DNA from: Stenogyne calaminthoides
Taxonomy: Eukaryota > Streptophyta > Magnoliopsida > Lamiales > Lamiaceae
Length of the DNA: 64,000 nucleotides
Direction of reading: 5' to 3'
NCBI GenBank assembly: GCA_037126765.1
Contig: JBBCBC010000027.1
Span: 3,868,406-3,932,405 of the forward strand
The notes beneath the pieces were generated by a model. The model had not been told where the DNA came from. It ran no database searches and saw only the letters and a program-made list of their open reading frames with translations. The position numbers were made by a program, and so were the translations under genes. Of this stretch, positions 33,538 to 45,746 are shown in pieces (the stretch's first letter is position 1; each line of letters begins with the position of its first letter).

Positions 33538-36500
33538 GGTATGTTGGAATAGATAGAGAATGAAATGATCATTCATTAATTTATTCCAAATACATTGATT
33601 GATATATTTTTTTTGAAAGGAATCATAATTCCATTAGGAATGATCATTCCCAAAAATAAAGGAATTGTGATTCCTTACATACACCGTGGATTTATGTATT
33701 TCACATTTTGAAGAATGAAATTTTTTTCCACAAAAAATATTATCATTCATTTCATAATATTACCTTCTCCCAACAACAACAATAATAATTTAATAATAAT
33801 ATTATTTTATTAAAAAAATTATTTAATAAAAATAAAAATAATAACCAACTCCAATAATAATAATCATATTAAATATAATAATATTAAAATATATAAATAA
33901 TATAAAATTTTCAATAATAATACTATATCTCGAAAAATGTAAATTATAGCGAATTCTTAATAATATGTTAATGAAAATAAAATTAAAAATATTATTATTT
34001 AATAATATGTTATTAATATTAAATAATATTTAAAATATGTATAACGTTATTATTAACTCATACTTTCAACAATAATTAAAAATATATTAATATACATATA
34101 TATGTTTACTAAAATTATATATTATTATAATAAACACAATAACAATATTGTTTTTGTAATTATTAAAAATATTAATTTTAAAAAAATATATTAAAAAGAT
34201 AAAAATAATAATATATTAAAAATATATATAATAATCAATAATAATATTAATATTAAAATATATTTAATAATTAACAATAATAATTCTAATACAGATTCAT
34301 CAATACTTATATTTCATTCCTAGGTTATACCATGTTGGGCTTATACTGTAAAGTATGTTTTTACTTTATATATAACCAAACTAAATTTCTTATTTATTTA
34401 CTGAAATAAATTATTTATCACTGTTGCATTAAAAATGATTGAATGATATATATATTTATTGCATATCTGTTCTTTAAATAGTACGTGTTACATGTAGTTA
34501 ATGTGGTGATACCAGATCACAGAAGATCACATTAACAAATCCTTGTAACTTAGTACAAAATTCACAACCTATATGGAAATGAACAATCCATCGTGAAAGG
34601 TTGAAGTGTAAGACTCAGATTGACTTGTCTTGATCAAGAGATTACACTAGTGCATTATGATGTGCTGAATAGGACCTACAGTGAGGATAAAATTTTCAGT
34701 ACTGAACATGGAAGAATTAGACCTCAGTGGTTCGTTATTTCTTAATCTCCGTTCCTTAAATAAAATTGTGTGAAATTAATAACTATTGCTTTGACTTATA
34801 TTGGGTAGAGAATCATTGTGACTCGATACTTTATATCTTGGGCAATATTATTAGTTACACGACGATTGCTTAGATTTAATACGGAGAATTGTGTGCAAGT
34901 ACGTCTTGCGTGATTTGTCCCCTTGGGAGGCTCAGAAGATTTATCATACCAAATCTTGCAAGTGGAATTAATTTTCGGTATGGATAATAATGTTGAGCTG
35001 TCTTTACTCCAAGGATAAAAATTATTAATTAATATAAAGTTTTTTCAGTGGCATGAATTAATTAATGGACTAAGATAATCTTAAACACGGAAAATAATAA
35101 TTGGGAGCCATATTACAATAATATGGGTTAAGATGAATAGTGCAATATTAATTACTTGAATAACCGGGAGCATATTACAATAATATTTATGGGCTTGAAT
35201 AATATTGTGGCTCAATATTGAATATTCAAACTCCATTGGAAGGTCCAATCTTAATTCTCCTAAAGGCCCCTTTAATAGCCCAAAGATAAAGTCCAATAAC
35301 TGAAAAAAGTGCTTAAAATAAAAAAAATATTGTTGCCTTATATTTTCCAATTTTTTCAAAAATTATGGGTACGAGAGAAAAAAAAATTCTTGATTTTCTT
35401 GAAAAGATTTTATGGAATAAGTATTCTTGAGATATATGTTTATCCCATAAATTCAAGATAAGTCAAAGATTCTTTTTCTTACTTTATTTACCAAGATTTT
35501 CGAAAATTATGGAGTGTGGGGAAAGAAAAGATATTTTGTGATTATTATGGAAATAGAATATACAAAATGTATTCAAGATTATATCTTGGGAAGATACAAA
35601 GAAATTTCCTAACCCTAATATGACACAAAATTTTCGCTCCCTCATCTCTATATATAGGGGATGAATTTTTCATCCCCAACACAATTTCATGTGTTGAAAA
35701 AATTAGAAATCCACAAAGGTGGTGCAACATATTTTTCTTTTCTTTTTATTTTTGTTAATTGTTCGCGAGTTTCCTACACCCGATTGTCGAACAAGGACGT
35801 GGGAATACTAAAGAAGGACTTTGGGTGTGTTCGTCGAACCGTTGCTCATCTGTCTCCGTTTGATTTGCCAAAAAGGTACGCCATACATAACTTCTAGAAA
35901 TCTGTATGTGTAGGATTTACGTGGCTTTATTATATGCATGATGTGTTGTTGCTATTTAATTATTATTTGAATTAATATATGATTAACCCATGCTAGTAAT
36001 AATTAAATAATTTGAATTTATATTTAAATTGCACCTCGAATAGATCCGAACACCCTATTTCCCAACAACTGGCATCAGAGCCTCGGTTTCGAGCTCTGTG
36101 ATTTAGATTGTAATTTAAATTGTTGTTCATTAAATTTTGAAAATTGGATAGTAGAATTGTTAGATCTTTTTTGCAGGTATCCAATTGTCATGGTAATTTA
36201 ATGTTTATTTAATTCATGCGTATGATTGTTTGGTTTTTAATTTGACTCGTTCGAATTCGTTTTTCTCGTGAGAAAATCCACGAGTAGATTAGGTAGGCTA
36301 TTTGATTTGTTCAATGTAATAGACTAGTCTAGATCATAGGTCTATGAAACGTGCCAAGGAGTCACGCGCGCGATGCGAACGCTGGCGCGCACGGGCGCTC
36401 GCATGGCAAGGGCCGGACGCGCGTGGGATCGGGCGAAGGGCGCCGGTTGGCGCGCGAGCTGGAGCGCGAGTGCGGACGCCTGGGGCGATGCGCGGATGCG

Positions 36501-36683
36501 GCCGCTGGGCGAGGCTTGGGTAGTAATTAAATAATTTAAATTTGTATTTAAATTGCATCTCGAATAGATTCGGGTACTCTATTTTCCAACATACCAAGCA
36601 TAAGAATGATCATTCCTATATCATTCCATTTATTAATTCATTCAATTCAGCCGCAATTCCATTCAATCATACCAATCATGCCC
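33538..36683. mobile_element. Tourist-like element split by a Copia, copy B
   Basis: Twin of 21024-24160. The left TTA duplication is intact at 33535-33537; the right one has changed to CTA. It encloses the same AAT-rich tract and the same deleted Copia. Confidence 0.72.
34333..36591 (+). mobile_element. Internally deleted Copia element, copy B
   Basis: The 5' LTR is 34333-36067, followed by the primer-binding site CTGGCATCAGAGCC, a leader with a GC-rich block (about 36350-36525), and the last part of a 3' LTR ending CCAACA at 36591. The duplication TACCA (34328-34332, 36592-36596) is identical to copy A. The GC-rich block is far more diverged from copy A than the LTR is. Confidence 0.88.
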
Positions 36684-36864
36684 CTATAGTTATACAAGTA
36701 GCGTCGAAAGTGTTCATAAAAATATAATTGCAATGGGTATAATGTAATTAACAAATTTTATTTAGTTTTTTAAATACGTCAAATTTTAAATGTAGTTTCT
36801 GTTATTATCTTTCAGACCAAGTCTTTTGCATGAAAAACACAGCAATGGGAAAAGTTATAAAATA

Positions 36865-37355
36865 GGAAAAATGTCAATTCAGGGCCTGAAAGATGACAAA
36901 ACTATCAATTTAAGACCTTAAAGATTTTTCCTATCGATTCAATGTCTGAAAGATAAAAAAACTATCGATCCAGGGCCTGAAAGATAAAAATTATCAATTT
37001 GAGGCTCACACATTTTAAGGTCATGTTTGACATTTATATTTCATATCCTTATTTCATGTTCTTATTTTTTAAATTTTTAGGGTTTACGGTTCAAGGTTTA
37101 CGGTTCAAGGGGTTTCGGGTTCATGGTTCAAGGTTTAGGGTTCATCGTTTAGGGTTTAGGGTTTAGTGTTCAGGGTTTAGAGTTTTTGTGCCAAACATGA
37201 CCTTAAAATTTATAAGCCTCGAATTGATAGTTTCTATCTTTCAGGCCTTGGATTGATAGTTTTCTATCTTTCAGGCCTTGAATCGATAGGAAAAATCTTC
37301 CAGGCCTTAAATTGATAGTTTTACTATCTTTCAGGCCCTGAATTGATAAAACTCC
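36865..37355. mobile_element. MULE-type foldback element with telomere-like core
   Basis: Present only in copy B; copy A shows the empty site. The arms of about 130 bp are inverted copies made of short units such as CAGGCCTGAAAGAT and TTTTCCTATCGATT. The 9-bp flanks TATAAAATA and TAAAAAATA differ by one base. A second inverted pair (AAGGTCATGTTTG and CAAACATGACCTT) brackets a core, about 37078-37190, of degenerate TTTAGGG and GGTTCAAGG repeats. There is no protein-coding capacity. Confidence 0.75.
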
Positions 37356-37864
37356 TAAAAAATAAGACCAAGTCTCCTTAGCATGAAAAACACAATTAAA
37401 GTAGTATTAAATTATTTTATACAACTTTTTTTATGCGTCAATCAAATATCAGGAGCTCTTTTTTCTTAGTCAATAAAAAAAAAACTAAGTCAAAACAACC
37501 CAATAGAGTGCCTCTTTTGTTTTGTTATTCTAGGACAATAGATTGCCTCTTGATTCTTCTTATCGTTGTAAAAACACTTGTATATATTTTTAATTAATTA
37601 AATAAATAATAGAATATCTCAGTTCTCACGTAACACTTATATTGAAAAGGTAAATATTTGTATGAGTTAATTACACCGTGCAACTCAAGTGTATTTTTAA
37701 TAATAGGGTTTTATCTGGGGATTAATTAGGTTAATGTTGTTTTCAAAATATGTAGTGTATCATTTACTATGAAATGTGACTATACTAAAGATAAGATACT
37801 CTTTTAATTAAGATTTGGATGTATATTAATTAAGGTGGCCAACTTAAATGCGAGTTTCTTACAT

Positions 37865-38354
37865 TTTTTTTGAAAGGTAAAGATGAATTTCATTTATAGA
37901 GTACAAGGGGTACTCTAATCCCGTAACAATAAAGCAAAGCACCAATATCAAAAACAGAATAAATACAATTTATCAGGAATGCAGTCTAACGGAAACGACT
38001 CCCAAAATGTTTCTGAGGCAATGAAGGAGAGTGGGTAATGTGAGCGAATCCATTTTCAAGAACTGAATTTTATACCGTCGATGAGCTCGTCCAGAGTGTA
38101 GCCGCTTTCTTTGAAGATGGTATTATTTCTCGATTTCCACAACTTCCAAATCGTACACTGCCGGATTAAGCTCATTATCCTTTTTCTTGGGTCTTTACTC
38201 CTTAACTCAACAAACTCAAGGAAATGTTCAGTGATTGAGTTTGCAACTAAAAGAGGTTTGCCCAACCAATGACAAATTGTCTCTCACACAAGAAGCGAAA
38301 TCGGACAAGTAACAAATAGTTGATTCGTAGTTTCCACCGCACCACCGCAACATG
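37865..38354 (-). pseudogene. LINE ORF2 C-terminal tail and 3' end
   Basis: Continues the zf-RVT domain that was cut by the Copia at 38355. CTIWKLWKSRNNTIFKE is the usual motif after the zinc site, followed by the poly(A) end at 37865. The right limit is the ACATG target duplication of the Copia (38350-38354). Confidence 0.8.
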
Positions 38355-40198
38355 TGTTGGGGAATAATTTACCCGGATCTATTCGGGATGAATATTTAAA
38401 TACAAATTTAATTCTAACAATTATTACTAGCATGAATTAACCCATATTAATTCAAATAATAATTTCAACAACAAATCATGCATATAAACAATTCACGTAA
38501 ATCCTACGCATGCGGAATTACTACGAGTTTACGTGAACGTACCTCTTGGAATGGCAATGGTCTTGTATGTGAAAACACACCAAAAGTCCTTCCCAAGTAT
38601 TCCCACGTCCTTGCTCGACAATCCGGTGGAAGGATACTCGCGAACAATTAAAAAAAGGAAAAAAAAACTTTGTTGCACCACTTCTGTGGATTTGCTAATT
38701 TTTTCAGCACATTGAATTGCACTTGAGAATGAAAGAATCATCCCCTATTTATAGATGGGTGATGGGCGATTTTTGGGGTAGAAAAACAATGTGGGAAAAT
38801 CTTTTCTTGATCTCCAAGAAATCTTGAATATATCTCCTATATTCTTTTCCCCATAATTAAAATATTCCACAAAAATCTCACCTCATCAAGTTATGGATTT
38901 TTCGAAAATATTGGGTCAAGATTGCAAGATTTGGATCTTCTTGAATTTATGAGATATTCTTGTATTTCAAGAAATACATATCTTCCATAATATCTTTTCA
39001 AGAAAATCAAGAAAATCTTTCTTGCCCTTTATTCTTCAAAAATTTCGAAACACACTATATGAATAACCAAGTGGGAGATTTCTTGAATTTAATGAAATAA
39101 TCTTGTATTCCAAGAATACATATCTTCATTCCATAACAAAATTCAAAGAAAATCTTTCTCACCTTTTATCCATAAATTTCGAAAATTACAAGGAAAAATA
39201 GGCAACAAATTTATTTTATTTTTAAACACCTTTTTCAGTTATTGGACTTTATCTTGGGCTACTTGGGGGGCCTTTAGGAGAATTAAGATTGGAACTTCCA
39301 ATGGATCTTGAATTATCAATATTGAGCCACAATATTATTCAAGCCCATAAATATTAATTAATCCCACTACATAATTAATATTGCACTATCCATCTTAACC
39401 CATATTAAAGTTAATATGGCTCCCGGTTATTATTTCCCGTGTTTAAGATTATCTAGCTCATTAATTAATTCAAGCCACTAAAATAGCTTTTCATTAATTA
39501 ATATCTTTTATCATTGGTAAAGGAACGGTTCAACATTATTATCCATACCGGAAACTAGTTCCACTTGCAAGATTTGGTATGATAAACCTTATGAACCTCC
39601 CAAGGGGGCAAATCGAACAAGCGTACTTGCACATGATTCTCCGTATTAAATCTTAGCAATCGCATGTGACCAATAATATTGCCCAAGATATATGGTATTG
39701 AATCTCACTGATTCTCTTTCCATAATAAGTCAAAGCAATAGTTACTAACCACACACAATCTTATTTAAGGGACGAAGATTAAGAAACAACTAACCACTGA
39801 AGTATAATTCTTCCTAGTTCAGTTCTGAAGAATTTATCCTCCTGTAGGTCATCTTCAATGCATCAGTCATGCACTAGTGTAATCTCTTGGTCAAGACAAA
39901 CCAATCTGAGCCTTACACTACAACCTTTCACGATGGATTGTTCATTTCCATCTAGGTCGTGAATGGTGTACTTTTAGTTACAAGGAACTGTTAATTTAAT
40001 CTTCTGTGATCTTGGTATCACTAAATTAACTACAATGTAACACGTACTTATTTAATGAACAGTTATGAAGTAAATATATGTAACATTGAATCATATTTAA
40101 AGCAACAGTGATAAACAATTTATTTCAGTAAATAAGTCTGAAATTCAGTTAGTCTGATTATACAAAGTAAAAGCATACTTTCCAGTATAATCCCAACA
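38355..40198 (-). repeat. 3' LTR of the minus-strand Copia
   Basis: Near-identical to 45747-47591. It is next to the polypurine tract, so it is the downstream LTR in the minus-strand reading. Confidence 0.93.
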
Positions 40199-40410
40199 AT
40201 CTCCCACTTATACTCAAAGTCTGCTTTTAAGTATACATCAGCATGTCTCGTGTAGTACATGACAACTAATGCCATCTACACGAACCTAATAATGTCTCCC
40301 ACTTATACTCAAAGCAGATTGGCAACGGTCTTGACACCCATTCCTTTCACATGTCTCTCGAATGTATTCAGAGGCAGACCCTTTGTGAATGGATCAGATA
40401 GGTTGTCTTC

Positions 40411-43051
40411 TTACGCGATCTTTGCCACCTCTATATCTCCTCTCTTAACGATGTCTCGTATAAGATGGTATTTCCTTTCAATGTGTTTGCTGGCCTTGTG
40501 GGCTCTTGGTTCCCTTGAATTTGCAACTGCTCCGGCATTGTCACAATAAACAGTGACTCTGCTGGGCAAATTCGGAACTACATCCAAGTCCACTAGGAAG
40601 TTCTTGAGCCAAACCGCTTCTTTCGCTGCCTCGCAAGCAGCTACATATTCGGCTTCCATGGTAGAATATGCGATGCATTTCTGCTTTACGCTTCTCCAGG
40701 TCATGGCTCCTCCCCCCATGCAAAACACACTACCGGAGGTAGATTTTCTGGAATCTATGTCTGATTGGAAATCCGAGTCCGTGTAGCCGATGGGGATTAG
40801 ACTATCTGACTGATAAACCAACATTCTATCTCGAGTTCTTTTCAGATACTTAAGAATGTTTTTAACTGCCGTCTAATGTTCCTTCCCCGGGTTACTCTGA
40901 TATCCTGCCACCATGCCAACGTCAAAGTAGATATCCGGTCTCGTACACAACATTCCATACATAAGGCTTCCGATGGCCGAAGCATAAGGAATGTCTCTCA
41001 TGTCATCTATCTCCTTTTGTGTCTTAGGGCACATTTTCTTGGATAGATGGATTCCATTCCTAAAAGGTACGAAGCCTTTCTTGGAATCCTGCATGCTGAA
41101 TCGTTTCAAGACAGTGTTTATGTATGAAGCTTGCGATATGCCTATCATCCTTTTCTTGCGATCTCGAGTGATCTTGATCCCAAGGATGTGTCCGGCTTCT
41201 CCTAAGTCCTTCATATCAAACTGTTTTGAAAGCCATGCCCTTACGTCTGATAACACCTTTACATCGTTTCCGATGAGCAGAATGTCATCTACGTACAGTA
41301 CTAAGAATACCAATGCAGTTCCGACATGCTTTTTATACACACAACTCTCAAACTCGTTTTGATCAAACCCGTAAGACTTTATAACATGATCAAAACATTG
41401 GTTCCAAGCTCTAGATGCCTGTTTGAGTCCGTAAATGGACTCCATGAGCTTACAAACAAGGTGTTCTTGGCCCTTTTCAATGAAGCCTTGGGGTTGTTGC
41501 ATATAGATTTCCTCATCAAGACTTCCTTTAAGGAAAGTTGTCTTGACATCCATTTGCCAGATTTCAAAATCGAGATGCACAACTATCGACAAGAGAATCC
41601 GGATGGACTTGAGCATTGCTACAGGTGAGAAGGTTTCCTCATAATCGATCCCTTCTTTCTGAGTATAACCTTTCGCCACAAGCCTTGCCTTGAAGGTTTC
41701 CACCTTCCCGTCCGGTCCCCTCTTTCTCTTGTATACCCACTTGCAACCAATGAGTTTGACCCCATTAAGTGGTTCGACTAGCTCCCACACTCTGTTATGA
41801 TCCATTGACCCCATTTCTGCTTTCATTGCCTTTTGCCAAGAAACCGCATCCTTATCTTGGATTGCCTCATCGTATGTCCATGGGTCTGATTCATCTTGTC
41901 CGGGAATCAAGTTCGAGGACTCTCCTATCCCCATGAATCTCTCGGTCGTCTCACAACCCCTCCCACTCTGACGAGGCTCCGGTTGTGAAAGTGTGTCGTT
42001 TGGTATATCATCTTGTACAGTTGGCAATGAGGTTAGCCCCCTTAGCTCACTTAAGGTAATCTCACTTCTGGGTCTTCTTTCGTTCATATAGTCTTCTTCC
42101 AAAAATCTAAAGTGGGTGCTTATGACCACCTTTTGATCTTTGGGACCATAAAACATACACCCTTTTGTTCCCTCGGGATATCCTATAAACAAATTTTTAA
42201 TTCTCGATCGAGGATCCAATTCCCGGCTTCCTTGTCCAACACGAGGCGGACACCCCCAAATTCTCATGTGTCTCATACTAGGCTTGCGCCCGGTCCACAA
42301 TTCTTTGGGAGTTTTGGGAACCGATTTGGATGGCACCAAGTTCAGAATGTAAGCCGTTGTTTCCAAGGCATGACCCCAGAACGACTTGGGAAGATCCGCA
42401 TAACACATCATTGATCTAACCATTTCCAAAAGAGTTATGTTTCTTCACTCTGCAACCCCATTTTGTTGAGGGGTTCTGGATGCAGTCAGCTGGGATGCAA
42501 TCCTTTCATCCGACAAGTAGTTCAAAAACTCATCGCTGAGGTACTCGCCTCCACGATCGGATCGTAGAAACTTGATACGTTTTTCCCTATGATTCTCTGC
42601 TTGAGCCTTAAATTCTTTGAATTTCTCAAAGGTCTCAGATTTATGCTTCATAAGGAAAATATAACCGTACCTCGAGTAGTCATCAATAAAAGTGACGAAA
42701 TACTCGTAACCTCCTCTTGCCATGGTTGACATTGGACCACATACGCCCCAGGTGAACGATTTCTAACACTTCTTTGGCTCTATTCCCCTTGGCTCCGAAT
42801 GCCCTCTTGGTCATTTTACCCTCCAAACATGATTCGCAGGTTGGAATCGGTTCAACTTGGAGAGACTCCAATGGACCGTCTTTCACCAACCTTTGGATCC
42901 TCTTTGGATTAATATGTCCCAATCTTAGATGCCATAGAAGTGTTTCGTTCATGTCTGATGAATGTTTTCTTTTACCGGAAATAGTTGATGTGTTATAGGA
43001 TGCATTTAAGTGAGTGGTGTGCACATTAATTGTATAGAGATTACTTGACAA
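40411..43051 (-). pseudogene. Copia pol: integrase, reverse transcriptase, RNase H
   Basis: Minus-strand pieces, in order. 43051-42683 is the pre-integrase zinc region (WHLRLGHINPKRI and CESCLEGK), which then shifts frame so that the first catalytic Asp region is lost. 42732-42445 is the integrase core with FIDDYSRYGY and SDRGGEY. 42429-40873 is a 518-residue piece with the integrase C-terminus and the reverse transcriptase, including WVYKRKRGPDGKVETFKARL and the catalytic LYVDDILLIG. It ends at an in-frame TAG where the sister element has Trp. 40824-40411 is RNase H with STMEAEYVA and YCDNAGA. At least two shifts and a nonsense codon make it inactive. Confidence 0.9.
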
Positions 43052-43231
43052 TGTTCCATAATGATAAATTTATCATAAAGAGAAATGGTAACAACTTTAT
43101 CAAAAGTAACCGAATATCCATCAAGGTAAAGTTTAGAAACCAAATCAAGTTCTTTCTAAAACTCGAACGTAAAAGTACATCTCTTAAAATTAAAACTCGT
43201 CTTCAAAAGACAGTGCACTTCTCCCATCGCT

Positions 43232-44231
43232 TCACCGCCACTCTCGTGGCATCGCCTGTGATGAGGATCTCACTCCCAAAGTTGAAACATACATGATCCC
43301 CTGAAGTGATCCATACATGATCATGATCCATCCACCCATAAAATGGGAGGCATACGCCGCTAAACAAGTTTCAACAACTAGTGCGTGAAAATTACCTTTC
43401 TTTCCAATCCTTTTGGGATTGGAACATGCTGACCTCCAATGTCCTCTCTCACCGCACTTGAAGCACCTCCCCTTAGCTGGCTTGCTCACTCCTCTACCTC
43501 CCTTCACCTTTTCTTTGCTTTTGGCAACACTTGAGTTCACTTGCCTGTGGCTCTTGTCCTTTTTCTTGTTCTTACCACCCCTTGGCCTAGAAGAAGAAGA
43601 AGGTTCATTTGCCACGAAGACTTGGCTCTTTTTTGTTTTAATATCGCCTCTGCCGAGACCAAAGCTTGCAATAGATCAGGCATCGAGAACTTCTGATTAT
43701 TCATCTGATAGTTCAACCTGAACTGCTCAAAACTTTTCGGCAGAGAATGAAGCACGAAATCGATTTGGGTCTCGATGTCGTATTCGGCACCAAGTACCTC
43801 AAGTTTGTTAAGGTGAGCCATCATCTGGAGAACGTGCTCTTTACGGGCGTTCCTCCCACCATTTTCATAGAGAGCAAGTCCTCATGGTGATGTGACGAGC
43901 CACTCGGGCCTACGATGTTGAAACATCGCTTTAAGACTAGTCATGATGTCCGCAATGATCTCAACGCTCGTGTTGGTATTGCAACACATCCGACATTGAA
44001 GCCAAGATGGTACACTTTGCCATTTCGTTGAACGCCCCGGTCGATACTCTTTTTCTTAACCGATTTACTTGACTCGTCATTTGGCTTTTCTAGTTTAGGT
44101 GTAGTGAGAACCCAGTTATGGCTTTGTGCACTGAGGACAATAGTAAGTTTACGACTCCAATCAACAAAGTTTTCACCAGTAAGCAAATTGTCTTTAAGTA
44201 TATTGAATAAAGGATTAAAAGGTTGCGACAT
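43232..44231 (-). pseudogene. Copia gag and protease remnant
   Basis: Starts at the ATG at 44231 (MSQPFNPLFNILKDNLLTG). The capsid part then passes through frame changes near 44020 and 43830. The nucleocapsid zinc knuckle CFKCGERGHWRSAC lies at about 43440-43490 after a Lys/Arg-rich stretch. At about 43320-43350, where the sister element has the DTGS protease site, the sequence is shortened and shifted, so the protease is lost. Confidence 0.85.
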
Positions 44232-45732
44232 GATGAACTCAAATAAATAATAATATGCATAAGCACAAGTATATCACAAAAATTCGATCACATGTTTCAT
44301 ATTAAAATCTCCAAAAAATATGAACATGCATCACCAACATCTCAAAAAACAAGTTTAAATAAGCCACGTGGGGTGGGTCATTATTTAAACACATTCAAGC
44401 AGGTTACAAACAAGAACAGTTACAAACCTTTAATATCCAGATTAATAGTTGGCTCCCACTTGACCAATATAAAATTGACAGGGACTTCGGGGAAGTATAT
44501 GCATATCAATTTTATACCTAAGTAATAACCATGATTAAATACATAATTATTATTTCGCATTGAACGAGCCTCGTGGGGAGGGTCATCGTCGCCACTAGTA
44601 ATAATTCACAATCATCATTTAGGAATTTATTCAGGTGAAAGCTATCTTTTGACCGTCCCGTGGGGGATATTTCTCCAAAAGAATTCACAAATAAATAAAT
44701 CATGGAGGTCAATAATTAATTCAATTTTATTATCCGGAATAAAATTGTCAATTAATTGTTTAAACATACTTAGTAATTTTCGAAAATGAGATTTTTCAAA
44801 ATATTTTCTCATGCATCGCAAATTTTAAACACAATTTAAATAAGCATAAACAATGCATAAATATCAAGACAAAAATTAAACATATTGGGCACTTTTATCC
44901 AATTGTCATGGTTAATTTTGTCATGTCTTGATCTTGAGAAATCGTCTTCATTGCCTTCATCGTTCGTCTCGAAAAGCTCCAACTTGACCGTTTCAAAAAA
45001 AATACCTTGTCAAGACACGTCATCGACCCATTTCATGGAGTGCCCACCTAGCACTCCGGCTGTAATCGAATCGCCCGCGTACGCCAACAAGCACCAATAC
45101 GACGTCGCCAGCGCCCGTCGGCGGCTTAGCGCGTCGCCAGTGTACCCGCGTCCTCGGAAGTGTCACCATGCCGCCCCCGGTGTACATCACGCGTCACTGT
45201 CGCGTGCGCCCGCCCGCGTCGCCCTGCATCGCCCGTAGCATCTTACGCGATTCCGCTGCTGCCAGGCCCGCATCTGCCGTCCGGAACCAGCGTGTGCTAG
45301 CTCCGGCCTCGCCCCTACGATGTGTGCGCCCATAAAGCGTCCCGCATCGCGCGATGTCTCCCTTTGGCACGTTTCAAGGACGACGACGCCGCCCACGCCT
45401 TTTGGATCCCGTCTTTTAATTCTTCGTCTCTGCCTCCATTTTCGATCCGATTACAATTTATTTACAAAATAAATAAACCTAGATCTAGACTAGTCTATTA
45501 CATTGATCAAATCAAACAAATACTAATCTACTCGTGGATTTTCTCATGAGGCAAAATGAATCCGAACGAATCGAATTAAAAAACCACAATTTATATGCAT
45601 GCATAAATTAAACACATTAAATTCCATGACAATTGGATACCTTTAAAAAATATCTAGCAATTCTACTATCCAATTTCAAATTTAATGATAGCGAATTAAA
45701 TTACAATTTAAAATTCAGAGCCCAAAACCGAG
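44232..45732 (-). other. Copia leader with GC-rich block
   Basis: Between the primer-binding site and gag there is 1.5 kb without a conserved frame. Most is AT-rich, but 45060-45420 is a GC-rich island, which the related elements also have in the same place with very different sequence. Open frames inside it are composition artefacts. Confidence 0.6.
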
Positions 45733-45746
45733 GCTCTAATACCAGT

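Noticed and set aside
37080..37190. Interstitial telomere or chromosome end
   Set aside because: The repeats are short, degenerate and enclosed by inverted arms of a mobile element, so no telomere is indicated.
40259..43721. + strand open frames across the minus-strand Copia
   Set aside because: Opposite-strand shadows of pol and gag.
45187..45396. Ala/Arg-rich minus-strand frame
   Set aside because: Same GC-rich leader artefact in the other Copia.
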